DNA from: Arthrobacter jinronghuae
GTDB lineage: Bacteria > Actinomycetota > Actinomycetes > Actinomycetales > Micrococcaceae
Direction of reading: 5' to 3'
NCBI RefSeq assembly: GCF_025244825.1
Contig: NZ_CP104263.1
Coordinates: 3,100,001 to 3,164,000, forward strand
DNA: 64,000 nucleotides
Both the position numbers and the translations under genes were made by a program. Below are positions 54,209 to 62,540 of this stretch, in pieces (the first letter of the stretch is position 1; every line of letters begins with the position of its first letter). The notes below the pieces were generated by a model that saw nothing but the letters and a program-made list of their open reading frames with translations, made no database searches and was not told where the DNA came from.

Positions 54209-54239
54209 GAGGGCCGGCATCTCCGCGATGCCGGCCCTC
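54209..54239 (-). terminator. Terminator after the HU gene
   Basis: 12-bp stem GAGGGCCGGCAT (54209-54220) with its complement (54228-54239). On the minus strand it is followed by TCCCGTGTTTTTA, a T run. Confidence 0.88.
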
Positions 54240-54272
54240 TCAAATGCTGCGGCAGGTTGCCGCTACGTTCTG

Positions 54273-54560
54273 CTACTTCTTGGTGGAAACGGCAGCCTTC
54301 AGCTTGGAGCCGGCGGTCAGCTTGACGCTGTGGCCTGCCGGGATCTGAATGGTTTCGCCGGTCTGCGGGTTGCGGCCCGTACGTGCAGCGCGGTCGGTGC
54401 GCTCAACTGCCAGCCAGCCCGGGATGGTGATCTTCTCGCCCTTGGCAACGGAATCTACGAAGATGTCGAAGACGGCATCCAGCACGCCGTTGACTGCGGT
54501 CTGGCTGTTGCCGGACTTTTCTGCAACTGCGGCAACAAGTTCACTGCGGTTCATAGCCAA
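54273..54560 (-). CDS. hup: HU family DNA-binding protein
   Basis: A 95-residue nucleoid protein. MNRSELVAAVAEKSGNSQTAVNGVLDAVFD and the arm region TIPGWLAVERTDRAARTGRNPQTGETI match HU. The mycobacterial-type lysine/alanine tail is short here (SKLKAAVSTKK). The TTG at 54560, with an AGGAGG ribosome binding site 7 bases upstream, is preferred to ATG 54554 at 13 bases. It binds and bends DNA without strict sequence preference. The upstream gap holds the repeat array. Confidence 0.95.
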   Translation of the reverse strand: MAMNRSELVAAVAEKSGNSQTAVNGVLDAVFDIFVDSVAKGEKITIPGWLAVERTDRAARTGRNPQTGETIQIPAGHSVKLTAGSKLKAAVSTKK

Positions 54561-55083
54561 TTTATGTCCTCCTGGACTGTGGGTAACTCGAGCGGATCGC
54601 GGATGCGAAACCGCCGCTGTTCGAAAACTTACCAGCTTGGACCCCCAACTCCGGCAAAAACCCCTGCATTTAGCGGATTTTTCCCGATAATCGGGCCGAA
54701 AAGTGGCTTTTTGCCCTCAAAGACCAGTCAACTCGCTTGGAAGCTGGTCTCGTGATACGCGGTTGCCTTTGGCACGTTGGACTGGGTCCCGGCACCCCCT
54801 GAATCCGGGGCGGGAGTCGATCTGCTGGCTCGTGGTGCCGGTTCAATGCACACGGCGGGGATGGTCATTCGCTGGCCCTCCTACGGGCCTCGCCGCTGGT
54901 CTTGGTTCTCCGCCGCTGCTGCCCCGGACCCCCGCCGCAGGCCAGAGGACGGCACCGGATGTCCTGGGCCTAATGGGCGTCGGTTGTGCGGCCTCTGAAC
55001 CGAATGCGTCCGGCGCCGTCGACGCCGGACCAGGCCGCGCGGCACAGCTAGCAAGGCTTGGTGGGGATGCAGCAGGCCGCCGA
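54561..55083. other. Gene-free stretch upstream of the HU gene
   Basis: Contains the HU leader/promoter side and a TA-poor, GC-rich stretch with stop codons in all coding-like frames. Open frames on both strands (for instance 54703-55176 plus) lack homologous motifs or coding bias. Nothing else is recognisable. Confidence 0.6.
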
Positions 55084-55438
55084 TGTACACATAACGGGCT
55101 TATCCGGTCCGACCCCGCACCCGATGTACAGATAACGGGCTTATCCTGTCCGGCCCCGCACCCGATGTACAGATAACGGGCCTAACCGGCGCCCATAACC
55201 CCTTTATCTGTACTACCAGTGTCCGAGCACCGGCGTTGTACAGATAACGGGCCTATCCGGTCCCACCCCTCACCCGATGTACACATAACGGGCTTATCCG
55301 GCGCCCGTAACCCCTTTATCTGTACTACCAGTGTCCGAGCACCGCCGTTGTACAGATAACGGGCCTATCCGGCGCTCACCCCGCACCCGTTGTACAGATA
55401 ACGGGCCTATCCGGCGCCCATAACCCCGTTATCTGCAC
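55084..55438. repeat. Ordered 112-bp tandem repeat of 24-base motif with inverted half-sites
   Basis: Seven direct copies of a 24-base motif (TGTACAGATAACGGGC then YTATCCGG) start at 55084, 55125, 55166, 55237, 55278, 55349 and 55391. Three 18-base inverted copies (TAACCCCTTTATCTGTAC, or GTTATCTGCAC in the last) lie at 55196, 55308 and 55421. Spacing shows a 112-113 bp unit repeated three times (motif, motif, inverted motif). Direct plus inverted pairs can form 14-bp hairpins with 1 or 2 mismatches. It is not a CRISPR array: repeats and spacers are too regular and spacers are repeated. Confidence 0.95.
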
Positions 55439-55792
55439 ACTGGATCGCGCCGCACCCAGGGCCGGACGGGATTGAGAGGTGCCTCGGCACGGAATCCCGG
55501 CCGTGGGGCCGGACCGGTGGACGTGATCACTCCCGGAACAGCAGCACCAGCAGTGGAATTCCTGCTCGGCACGTCCCTCCAGCGACGGATTCGGGGTCCT
55601 TGCTGCACTAAATGTTCACAGTGCAGTAGATGCCGCCTGAGCGGGGCATGGAGCGCATGAGCTGTGCAGTAGGCGCTGACTCCGCATGAGCCCTTCCCTC
55701 CGCCCCCGGCCAAAGACCGGACCGCAGCCGGAGGGAACGGCAACGTAAGGCAAGGCCAAGCCAGACCAGGCCGCAAAAGCCCGGTTAACAGC
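55439..55792. other. Gene-free stretch between repeat array and rpsN terminator
   Basis: No coding region is supported. A dyad CGGGATT (55468-55474) / AATCCCG (55493-55499) is seen. The rest shows only short open frames without motifs. Confidence 0.6.
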
Positions 55793-55826
55793 AAGAAGGA
55801 CGGCCCCACAAGGGACCGTCCTTCTT
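55793..55826 (-). terminator. Terminator after the rpmB-rpmG-rpsN operon
   Basis: 11-bp stem AAGAAGGACGG (55793-55803) with its complement (55816-55826), plus an inner CCC/GGG stem. It lies 18 bases downstream of the rpsN stop. Confidence 0.85.
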
Positions 55827-55843
55827 GAAGCGGTAGGCAGTGC

Positions 55844-56149
55844 TTACCAGCTGGACTTCTTGATACCCGGCAGTTCGCCTGCGTGGGCCATGTTGCGGAA
55901 ACGCACACGCGAGATACCGAACTTCTGGAGGGTACCGCGGGGGCGACCGTCAATCTGGTCACGGTTGCGAAGGCGGACCGGGGAAGCGTTGCGCGGAAGC
56001 TTCTGCAGGCCGAGGCGTGCAGCTTCGCGGGCTTCGTCGGTAGCGTTAGCGTCGACCAGAGTCTTCTTCAGTTCGAGGCGCTTGGCAGCGTAGCGCTCAA
56101 CAATAACCTTGCGCTGCTCGTTGCGGGCAATCTTGGACTTCTTTGCCAT
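55844..56149 (-). CDS. rpsN: Ribosomal protein S14, zinc-independent type
   Basis: A 101-residue S14 of the long type. The sequence [31 protein letters not shown] and the C-terminal [28 protein letters not shown] is the long, cysteine-free form that needs no zinc, rather than the short 61-residue zinc S14. It is the last gene of an rpmB-rpmG-rpsN cluster. It begins 2 bases after the rpmG stop. Binds 16S rRNA in the 30S head. Confidence 0.96.
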   Translation of the reverse strand: MAKKSKIARNEQRKVIVERYAAKRLELKKTLVDANATDEAREAARLGLQKLPRNASPVRLRNRDQIDGRPRGTLQKFGISRVRFRNMAHAGELPGIKKSSW

Positions 56150-56151
56150 TC

Positions 56152-56319
56152 TTAGCGCTCCTCACGGAAATCGACGTGCTGGCGGATCTTGGGATCGTAC
56201 TTCTTGAGAACCATACGATCCGGATCGTTGCGACGGTTCTTGCGAGTTACGTAGGTGTAGCCGGTGCCCGCAGTGGACTTCAGCTTGATGATCGGACGTA
56301 CGTCCTTGTCCTTAGCCAC
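56152..56319 (-). CDS. rpmG: Ribosomal protein L33, zinc-independent type
   Basis: A 55-residue L33: [42 protein letters not shown] and an acidic C-terminus (DFREER). No CxxC pairs are present, so it is the zinc-free form. Start GTG 56319, overlapping the rpmB stop by one base. It is a 50S E-site-near protein. Its short length keeps it out of simple open-frame listings. Confidence 0.95.
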   Translation of the reverse strand: MAKDKDVRPIIKLKSTAGTGYTYVTRKNRRNDPDRMVLKKYDPKIRQHVDFREER

Positions 56320-56555
56320 TACAGCTTCACACCCTTCGCGATCAGGTCGGTAACAACAGCGTCGATGCCGCGGATGTCAATCGTCTTGATGCCGCGTGCA
56401 GAAACCTGCAGCGTCACGTTGCGACGCAGGGACGGAACCCAGTAGCGCTTCTTCTGAATATTCGGGTCGAACCGACGCTTGTTGCGGCGGTGCGAGTGCG
56501 AAATGCTGTGACCAAAGCCGGGGATGGCTCCGGTTACCTGGCAGTAAGCTGCCAT
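56319..56555 (-). CDS. rpmB: Ribosomal protein L28, zinc-independent type
   Basis: A 78-residue L28 ([32 protein letters not shown]). The CxxC pairs of zinc L28 are absent (only one Cys). The start at 56555 has GGAGGAG 7 bases upstream; the in-frame upstream codon at 56594 lacks homology. It leads the rpmB-rpmG-rpsN cluster. In many actinobacteria such zinc-free L28-L33-S14 copies form a Zur-repressed set, with rpsR2 also present. Confidence 0.95.
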   Translation of the reverse strand: MAAYCQVTGAIPGFGHSISHSHRRNKRRFDPNIQKKRYWVPSLRRNVTLQVSARGIKTIDIRGIDAVVTDLIAKGVKL

Positions 56556-56928
56556 GATCTCTCCTCCAGTTGTAGTAAATATGACGGTCCTCAAAAAACA
56601 GACACAAGGCGGAAGCGCCTAAGCACCTGCCATAAAGAGCGTCCCGCCACCAGTTTTGACACCGTTATTACTGCGACTTTCCGGAGGTTAACCTGGCGGG
56701 GTGAGATCCAGCCGAAGTGCCTCGCCGCGGGGAAGACGGTGAAGTTCAGGCAGCCGAACGGGGAACCCGGCTCGACAGCCTTCAATTCTAGGTTTATACG
56801 GGTGGCCGTGCAAATACTCCCCTGCCCGCGCGAAGCGGAACAGGTTAACACACACACGACTTAACGCCTCTCTATCCTAGGGCCAACGGGCGTTTCGTTC
56901 AAACTCGGAGGTACCTGCGTGCCGGGTA
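56556..56928. other. Gene-free stretch between rpmB and glgC
   Basis: Holds the rpmB leader and promoter region and the end of the glgC unit. I see no coding region. No convincing Zur box (an AT-rich palindrome such as TGAAAATGATTTTCA) is present upstream of rpmB. Confidence 0.6.
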
Positions 56929-58071
56929 TCACGACGACGGCGCGTCCGCCTTTGAATCGCGCCCCACCACTGCCACGCCGTTTTCGGGATCCAGCTCCGC
57001 GCCGTCCAGTTTCCGCCCACCGCCGATCACCGTTGTGGAGTCCACGATCAGGTTCGCGATCCGCGCTCCGGACCGGACCACCACGCCGTCCAGCAGCACG
57101 CAGGAATCCACTTCGGCACCGGCCTCCACCACTGCACCGGCGCTGAGAACGCTGCGGCGTACGCTGCCTTCAACCCGGGCGCCGGGAGACAGCAGGCTGT
57201 CCGTGGCCACACCGTTCGGCCCGACATAGGCCGGCAGCCGCCGCGGGCTGGCGGAGAGGATGGGCCACTGCGGATCATCGAAGTCCAGGCCGTTGCCTTC
57301 GATCAGGTCCAGGTGCGCCTGGTGGTAGCTGCGCGGGGTGCCCATGTCCCGCCAGTATCCCGGCAGGCGGTATTCCACTACTTTTTCCTGCTCCACCAGG
57401 TAGGGAATCAGTTGGTCCCCGTAGTCCTCGAGCTGGCCGTCACGCTGCACCAGGGTTTCCAGTGCATTCAGGAGCACATCCGTGTCGTAGAGGAAGATCT
57501 CCGCCGCCACCAGGTCCGTCTTCGGGTTCCGGGGCTTGTACTCGAATCCGGTCACCAGCCCGTTGGTGACCTCGACCACTCCGTGGTCACCCGGGTTGTT
57601 GTTGATTTTCGTGGTGACCAGGGTGAGGGCCGCCCCGTTCTCCTGATGGGCCTCGACAACGTCGCGGTAGTCCAGGCGGTAGAGATGGTCCGCGCTGAGC
57701 ACCAGCACGAGGTCCGGATCAAATTCGCGGATGTAATCCACCTGGCGGTACAGGGCGTCCGCGTTGCCCTGGGCGAAGCCTTCGCCGTCGCCGCCTTGGA
57801 AGGGCGGAAGCACCCGCAGCCCGCCCTGGGTGCGGTCAAGGTCCCAGGGCCGTCCGCTGACCAGCTGGTCATTGAGGGACTGGGGCTTGTACTGCTCCAC
57901 AATCCAGACATCGCCGAAGCCGCTGTTATGCAGGTTGGAAAGGGAAATGTCGATGAGGTTGTAGGACCCGGCCACCGGAATGGCCGGTTTCGCTCGGTGG
58001 TCCGTCAAGCTGCCCAACCGTCCGCCGGCACCGCCAGCGAGGATTACGGTCAGGATTCGGGGTACGCGCAT
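56929..58071 (-). CDS. glgC: Glucose-1-phosphate adenylyltransferase (GlgC-like)
   Basis: Makes ADP-glucose for glycogen. The 380-residue protein has the nucleotidyltransferase motif LAGGAGGRLGSLTDHRAKPAIPVAGSY (about residues 11-37), the VLSADHLYRLDY segment and the WRDMGTPRSYHQAHLDL segment (about 248-264), and the C-terminal left-handed beta-helix (SVLSAGAVVEAGAEVDSCVLLDG). It is a little shorter than typical GlgC (400-430). ATG 58071 has GAGAGG upstream. A dyad GTTAGC/GCTAAC lies 37 bases before it. Confidence 0.9.
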   Translation of the reverse strand: MRVPRILTVILAGGAGGRLGSLTDHRAKPAIPVAGSYNLIDISLSNLHNSGFGDVWIVEQYKPQSLNDQLVSGRPWDLDRTQGGLRVLPPFQGGDGEGFAQGNADALYRQVDYIREFDPDLVLVLSADHLYRLDYRDVVEAHQENGAALTLVTTKINNNPGDHGVVEVTNGLVTGFEYKPRNPKTDLVAAEIFLYDTDVLLNALETLVQRDGQLEDYGDQLIPYLVEQEKVVEYRLPGYWRDMGTPRSYHQAHLDLIEGNGLDFDDPQWPILSASPRRLPAYVGPNGVATDSLLSPGARVEGSVRRSVLSAGAVVEAGAEVDSCVLLDGVVVRSGARIANLIVDSTTVIGGGRKLDGAELDPENGVAVVGRDSKADAPSS

Positions 58072-58107
58072 GCTCTGGTGCCTCTCATCGTGCCGTGGAT
58101 ATCGTGC

Positions 58108-58133
58108 GTTAGCTCGGTGTTAACCACGCTAAC
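58108..58133. promoter_or_regulatory. Inverted repeat upstream of glgC
   Basis: GTTAGC (58108-58113) and GCTAAC (58128-58133) separated by 14 bases including GTTAAC. It lies between the glgC start and the MarR stop. A possible operator; no factor is assigned. Confidence 0.4.
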
Positions 58134-58169
58134 AAGGACAGGCACTCGGGCAACAAGTTGACTTTGGCG

Positions 58170-58664
58170 CTACGGTGCCTGGCTGGGCCCGAGAATGCCA
58201 TTGCCGGGGTCCAGCCGGGCGAGTATTTTCTTCCCCACGCGTTCCAGATCGGCAACATCTTCGTCGGAGAGGCCGTCAAAAACCGCCTTCCGGACGGATT
58301 CCACATGTTCCGGTGCGAGTCCCTCGAGGGCAGCCATGCCTTCGTTCGTGAGGGCCGCCGTCGTCACCCGGGCATCCGCAGGCGAGGGGGTCCGGGTCAT
58401 CCAGCCGCGCTGCTCGAGTTTCTTGACCACGTGGGAGAGCCGGGAGAGCGATGCGTTGGAGCGCGCCGCCAGCTCACTCATCGGCAGGGCCCTGCCTTCG
58501 GCCTCGGAGACCATGGCCAGGACGTGGTAATCGAAGAGGGTGATCCGCGCGCGGCGGAACAGATCGGCGTCGAGCGCGGCCGGGAGGAGGCCGGATACGG
58601 CGTACAGCGCCAGCCAGGCCTGCCGCTCCTGGGCGTTCAGCCAGCGGGGGGCGCTCTCAGTCAT
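58170..58664 (-). CDS. MarR family transcriptional regulator
   Basis: A 164-residue MarR-type regulator. The winged helix has ITLFDYHVLAMVSEAEGRALPMSELAARSNASLSRLSHVVKKLEQRGWMTRTPSPADARVTTAALTNEGMAAL (about 39-110). The start at 58664 (MTESAPRWLN) has GAGAGGA at a usable distance; an in-frame upstream codon lacks homology. A palindrome TAAAGCTTTA at 58683-58692 lies 18 bases before the start and may be its own operator. The target is not evident; the MHS transporter gene lies just upstream on the same strand. Confidence 0.88.
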   Translation of the reverse strand: MTESAPRWLNAQERQAWLALYAVSGLLPAALDADLFRRARITLFDYHVLAMVSEAEGRALPMSELAARSNASLSRLSHVVKKLEQRGWMTRTPSPADARVTTAALTNEGMAALEGLAPEHVESVRKAVFDGLSDEDVADLERVGKKILARLDPGNGILGPSQAP

Positions 58665-58682
58665 CCCGGGATTCCTCTCGTT

Positions 58683-58692
58683 TAAAGCTTTA
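58683..58692. promoter_or_regulatory. Candidate MarR operator
   Basis: Perfect 10-base palindrome TAAAGCTTTA 18 bases upstream of the MarR start. AT-rich against a GC-rich background. Autoregulation by MarR is common; here it is inferred only. Confidence 0.35.
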
Positions 58693-58741
58693 CGTTTCAA
58701 TGATCGCAGGGTTGGGTCCGCACTCCAACAGGTGCCAAACG

Positions 58742-58784
58742 GCAGGAGCCGGCCGGACGCGCGGGGCGTCCGGCCGGCTCCTGC
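58742..58784. terminator. Terminator after the MHS transporter gene
   Basis: 19-bp perfect stem (58742-58760 with 58766-58784; core GGAGCCGGCCGGACGC), loop GCGGG. The right-hand arm starts the 15-base tandem repeat. It lies between the transporter and MarR genes; both are on the minus strand. Confidence 0.8.
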
Positions 58785-58853
58785 GGCTGGCGGTACTGCG
58801 GTTAGCGGTACTGCGGTTAGCGGTACTGCGGTTAGCGGTACTGCGGTTAGCGG
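58781..58853. repeat. 15-base tandem repeat at the transporter 3' end
   Basis: Five head-to-tail copies of CTGCGGTTAGCGGTA (first copy at 58781-58795 differs by CTGG, the last is partial). The TAA stop of the transporter gene (58847-58849) lies in the last copy, so the others are untranslated duplications of the gene's end. It is a slippage-type array. Confidence 0.9.
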
Positions 58854-60427
58854 CTGACGCCGGGCTCCGCGCGGTTGTCAGCGGGCTGCGCGGGCGCCTG
58901 CTGGCTCCCCAGTGTGTCGAACGGCAGCGCGTCGACGTCGAGCAGCGGGTTCTCATCCTGGCCGGCGACCAGTTCGCGTGCCTCGGCGTGGGTGTCCACG
59001 CTCGGCATGGAACCCGGCATCGGCCGCTTGGCGGATTCCTTCATGAATACGACGGCGATGCCACCGGCCACGGAGGTGAACATCAGCCAGTACGCCGGCG
59101 ACATGTCGTTGTCCGTGAGGGTGATCAGGCCCTGCATGATCAGCGGAGCAGTACCGCCGAAGATGGCGGTGGCAAGGTTGTAGGAGATGCCCATGGCGCC
59201 GTAGCGGCTGGAGGTCTGGAACAGGGAGGGCAGCGTGGCAGCGAGGTTGCCGACATAGAAGGTCACCGGGACGGCGAGCAGCAGCAGGCCGATCAGCGTA
59301 GTGGCAACCGGACCCTGGTCAATCAGCACAAAGGCAGGAACCGCCAGCACGATGGTGGATCCCGCACCGATCCACAGCACGGGGCGGCGGCCGATCCGGT
59401 CTGACAGCTTGCCCGCGAGCGGAATGCACAGGGCCATCAGCACCAGGACGGGGATGGTCAGCAGGGTGCCGTGGACCGGGTCGTAGCCCTTGGAATCGGT
59501 CAGGTAGGACGGCATGTAGGACGTGAGTGCGTAGCCCACCGAGTTGACGGCGGCCACGAGGACCATGGCCAACACGATCGGACGCCAGTAGGCGCGGAAG
59601 ATTCCGGCGGTGCCGAGGGATTCGGTTTCGTCACCGGCCTTGGCGCTGGCCTCCTGGGCGTCCAGCGTGGCCTGGAAGGCCGGGGATTCTTCGATTTTCA
59701 GCCGGAAGTAGATGGCGATGAGACCCAGCGGTCCCGCAATGAGGAAGGGAATGCGCCAGCCCCAGGCGACCATGTCGGACTCGGAGAGCAGCAGCTGCAT
59801 CACCGAAACGACGGCGGCACCCAGGGCGAAGCCCATGTAACTGCCCAGGTCCAGGATGCTGGCCAGGAAACCCCGCCGCTTATCGGAGGCGTATTCCGAG
59901 ACGAAGGTGGTGGCACCGGCGTACTCGCCGCCGGTGGAGAAGCCCTGCAGGAGCTTCATAAGCACCAGCAGGATCGGAGCCCAGATGCCGATGGTGTTGT
60001 AGCTGGGCAGCACGCCGATGGCGAAAGTGGAAGCGGCCATCATGATCAGCGTGATGGCCAGGGTCTTCTGCCGGCCGACGCGGTCGCCGAGGCGCCCGAA
60101 GACGATGCCGCCCAACGGGCGGGCGATGAACGTGGCCGCGAAGACGCCGAGGCTGAAGAGCAGCTGTGCGTCCTTGTCGGCGTCGGACAGGAAGACGGCA
60201 CCCATGGTGACGGCGAGGTAGCCGTACACGCCGACGTCGAACCATTCCATGGTGTTGCCGACGACGGTGCCGCCGACAGCCTTCTTCATCATGGATTTGT
60301 CGACGACATTTACGTCGTCCACTTCAAGGCGGCGGCGCCGCAGGGGGGACCTGCGGGTCTTACGGGCCGCCAGTGTGGACGGTGAATCCGGGGTTCCGGA
60401 AGCGTGGGGCGGTGCATCTTTCGACAT
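58847..60427 (-). CDS. MHS family MFS transporter (ProP-like)
   Basis: A 526-residue metabolite:H+ symporter of the MHS family (proline/betaine or dicarboxylate/shikimate type). An N-terminal hydrophilic extension with a basic stretch (RKTRRSPLRRRRLEVDD) precedes 12 helices. MEWFDVGVYGYLAVTMGAVF, RPLGGIVFGRLGDRVGRQKTL (about 105-125) and GEYAGATTFVSEYA are typical motifs. The substrate is not fixed. ATG 60427 has a weak site (GAGGGAAG) upstream. Its 3' end is in a 15-base tandem repeat. Confidence 0.88.
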   Translation of the reverse strand: MSKDAPPHASGTPDSPSTLAARKTRRSPLRRRRLEVDDVNVVDKSMMKKAVGGTVVGNTMEWFDVGVYGYLAVTMGAVFLSDADKDAQLLFSLGVFAATFIARPLGGIVFGRLGDRVGRQKTLAITLIMMAASTFAIGVLPSYNTIGIWAPILLVLMKLLQGFSTGGEYAGATTFVSEYASDKRRGFLASILDLGSYMGFALGAAVVSVMQLLLSESDMVAWGWRIPFLIAGPLGLIAIYFRLKIEESPAFQATLDAQEASAKAGDETESLGTAGIFRAYWRPIVLAMVLVAAVNSVGYALTSYMPSYLTDSKGYDPVHGTLLTIPVLVLMALCIPLAGKLSDRIGRRPVLWIGAGSTIVLAVPAFVLIDQGPVATTLIGLLLLAVPVTFYVGNLAATLPSLFQTSSRYGAMGISYNLATAIFGGTAPLIMQGLITLTDNDMSPAYWLMFTSVAGGIAVVFMKESAKRPMPGSMPSVDTHAEARELVAGQDENPLLDVDALPFDTLGSQQAPAQPADNRAEPGVSR

Positions 60428-60640
60428 GTGGGCCTTCCCTCATTAGAAGTCGGCTGCTGGAGACAAAAGCAACCACCCGGCACCACACGGTGTCGGGCAG
60501 GCCTACTAGTTTAGGAAAAACGCGGCGCATCCACCGAATCGGGGAACCGTTTTTCCGCGCATTGGCGCGGACGCCCAAGGCGTTCCGGGTATATAAAACA
60601 AGGAACCTATCCCCCCATATGTGATTTCCCGCACAAATGG

Positions 60641-61417
60641 CTATGAAGCGGGCAGCGGAGGGTGCGTCAACTCCGGATAACGGGGGCTGAGGTTGTCCCC
60701 GGAAGACACTCCGCGGAGCCGCCTGCTCACCCACGGACCGAGGTATTCGCGCGCCCACTGCGCATCCCGGCGGAGCTGATCCACCCGGTTGCGGGCGGGC
60801 AGCTCCTCCAGCTCCGGAGTATCAATGGCGTCCGTTCCACGCAGTACTTCGAGCACCTTTTTTGCGGTCAGCATGTGCCCGGCCGGAGACATGTGCAGCC
60901 GGTCGACGGCCCAGTACCGTTCGTCCTGGAGGTTCTTCATGCGCCAGTAGTCCACCAGCACGGCGTCGTTCTTCTCCACCGCCTCGCGGACCAGTTCGTT
61001 GTAGATCGCGGTGCGTCCGCGGGTGCGGCCGAAGACCGGGGAGTTGCCGGAATCGAATCCGGTGAAGACCAGCACCGCGGCACCGCTGGAGCACAGCTTG
61101 GCGATCCCGGCATCGTAGGCAGCCACGATGGCGTCAATGTCCACCTTGGGACGCAGGATGTCGTTGCCGCCGGCGTAGATGGTCACCAGGGTGGGCGACA
61201 GGGCGATGGCGGCGTCCACCTGCTCGTTCAGGACCTGGTGCAGCTTCTTGCCGCGGATGGCGAGGTTCGCATACCCCCAGGAACTGTCGGCCAGCACCAA
61301 CTGCTCGGCCACGCGGTCCGCCCAGCCGCGCACGCCGTTGGATCGGGTCTCATCCTCGTCCCCCACGCCTTCCGTAAACGAATCACCCAGGGCCACGTAT
61401 CGCTGCTTGAAAGTCAC
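60641..61417 (-). CDS. SGNH/GDSL hydrolase
   Basis: A 258-residue SGNH-fold esterase. Block I YVALGDSFTEGVGDEDETRS (Ser in GDSF), block III IYAGGNDILRP (Gly, Asn), block V AVDRLHMSPAGHMLTA (Asp-x-x-His). Presumed cytoplasmic (no signal peptide); the substrate is unknown. The start is uncertain among three consecutive GTGs at 61423, 61420 and 61417; TAATCT (61424-61429) lies six bases before the last one, a leaderless spacing, so 61417 is chosen. Confidence 0.88.
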   Translation of the reverse strand: MTFKQRYVALGDSFTEGVGDEDETRSNGVRGWADRVAEQLVLADSSWGYANLAIRGKKLHQVLNEQVDAAIALSPTLVTIYAGGNDILRPKVDIDAIVAAYDAGIAKLCSSGAAVLVFTGFDSGNSPVFGRTRGRTAIYNELVREAVEKNDAVLVDYWRMKNLQDERYWAVDRLHMSPAGHMLTAKKVLEVLRGTDAIDTPELEELPARNRVDQLRRDAQWAREYLGPWVSRRLRGVSSGDNLSPRYPELTHPPLPAS

Positions 61418-61546
61418 CACCACAGATTACAAGCTTCTTGGAAGAGCCAGTGTTCGAACCAGCAGCCGCATCAGCCTCCGCCCGGCCGCGTGCCGGGCTA
61501 GACTCAGAGCCGGAACTATAGTTCGCCTGCTTACGATAAGGACACC

Positions 61547-62509
61547 ATGACCAGCCCAGACACCCAGTCGCGTCCCCGTGCCGCCGTCATTGTGAACCCC
61601 ATCAAGAAGACGGACTTTGACGTCCGGGTGCGGGTTGCGGAGATCTGCGCCGATGAAGGCTGGGATGAGCCACTGTTCTTCGACACCGAGGAAGCGGACC
61701 CGGGCCACTCCATGGCGCGCAAGGCCATGGAAGCCGGAGTGGACCTGGTGATTGCCGCCGGCGGAGACGGTACCGTGCGCTGCGTCGCCGCAGAGCTGGC
61801 CGGCACGTCCTTCCCCATGGGCCTGCTGCCGCTGGGCACCGGCAACCTGCTGGCCCGCAACCTGGACATCGGCGTCGACGACCCGGAGCAGGCGGTCCGC
61901 GCCGCCCTCAACGGCACGGAGCGGCGCATCGACGTCGTCCACGTCACCGTTGACGAGGCTGTGGACAGCGATACCTTCCTGGTGATGGCAGGGCTGGGCT
62001 ACGACGCCGGCATGATGGCGGACACCAAGGACACGCTCAAGGACAAGATCGGCTGGTTGGCGTACGTCGACGCCGGCATCCGGAACCTTCCCGGCAAGCC
62101 CGTAAAGACGACAATCTCGATTGATGGCGGCAAGCCGATCCACCGCCGTCTCCGCAGCGTCATGGGCGGAAACTGCGGCAAGATCACCGGCGGCCTGGAG
62201 ATCTTCCCCGGCGCCCGGCTCGACGACGGACTGCTGGACATCCTGACCCTGGCGCCCAAGGGCAAGCTGGGCTGGGTAGGCGTGGTAACCGGGCTGCTGC
62301 GCCGCGGCAAGGGCAGCAGCACCGCGGTGGAGTACTACCAGTGCAAGCGCGCCGAGGTGTGGACGGAGTCCCCGCTGGACTTCGAAATGGACGGCGACCA
62401 TCTGGGCAACGCCACCCATATCCTGTTCGAGATGGATGCCAACGCCCTGCGCATCCGGATGCCCCACGGCAAGAAGGACCCGGCGGTCCTCACCAACCCG
62501 GTGCCGTAA
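61547..62509 (+). CDS. Diacylglycerol kinase family lipid kinase
   Basis: A 320-residue kinase of the DgkB/YegS type. The catalytic GGDGTVRCVAAEL (about 71-83) and PLGTGNLLARNL (about 95-106) motifs are intact, followed by a beta-rich C-terminal domain (VMGGNCGKITGGLEIFPGARLDDGLLDILTL). It phosphorylates diacylglycerol or a related lipid, recycling it for phospholipid synthesis. ATG 61547 has AAGGAC 7 bases upstream and a possible -10 TATAGT near 61517. A terminator shared with the converging M23 gene follows. Confidence 0.93.
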   Translation: MTSPDTQSRPRAAVIVNPIKKTDFDVRVRVAEICADEGWDEPLFFDTEEADPGHSMARKAMEAGVDLVIAAGGDGTVRCVAAELAGTSFPMGLLPLGTGNLLARNLDIGVDDPEQAVRAALNGTERRIDVVHVTVDEAVDSDTFLVMAGLGYDAGMMADTKDTLKDKIGWLAYVDAGIRNLPGKPVKTTISIDGGKPIHRRLRSVMGGNCGKITGGLEIFPGARLDDGLLDILTLAPKGKLGWVGVVTGLLRRGKGSSTAVEYYQCKRAEVWTESPLDFEMDGDHLGNATHILFEMDANALRIRMPHGKKDPAVLTNPVP

Positions 62510-62513
62510 CCCT

Positions 62514-62540
62514 AACCGGGCCGTTTGAAACGGCCCGGTT
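62514..62540. terminator. Bidirectional terminator between lipid kinase and M23 genes
   Basis: AACCGGGCCGTTT (62514-62526) with AAACGGCCCGGTT (62528-62540), a 13-bp near-perfect palindrome with A/T at both feet. It overlaps the M23 stop codon by one base. Confidence 0.85.

Noticed and set aside
54703..55176. Plus-strand frame of 157 codons upstream of the repeat array
   Set aside because: It runs into the repeat array, has no motif or ribosome binding site and biased composition.
55084..55438. CRISPR array
   Set aside because: Spacers are repeated and regular, motif copies also occur inverted, and no cas genes are nearby.
56556..56760. Zur box upstream of rpmB
   Set aside because: No AT-rich palindrome resembling the actinobacterial Zur consensus was found by eye.
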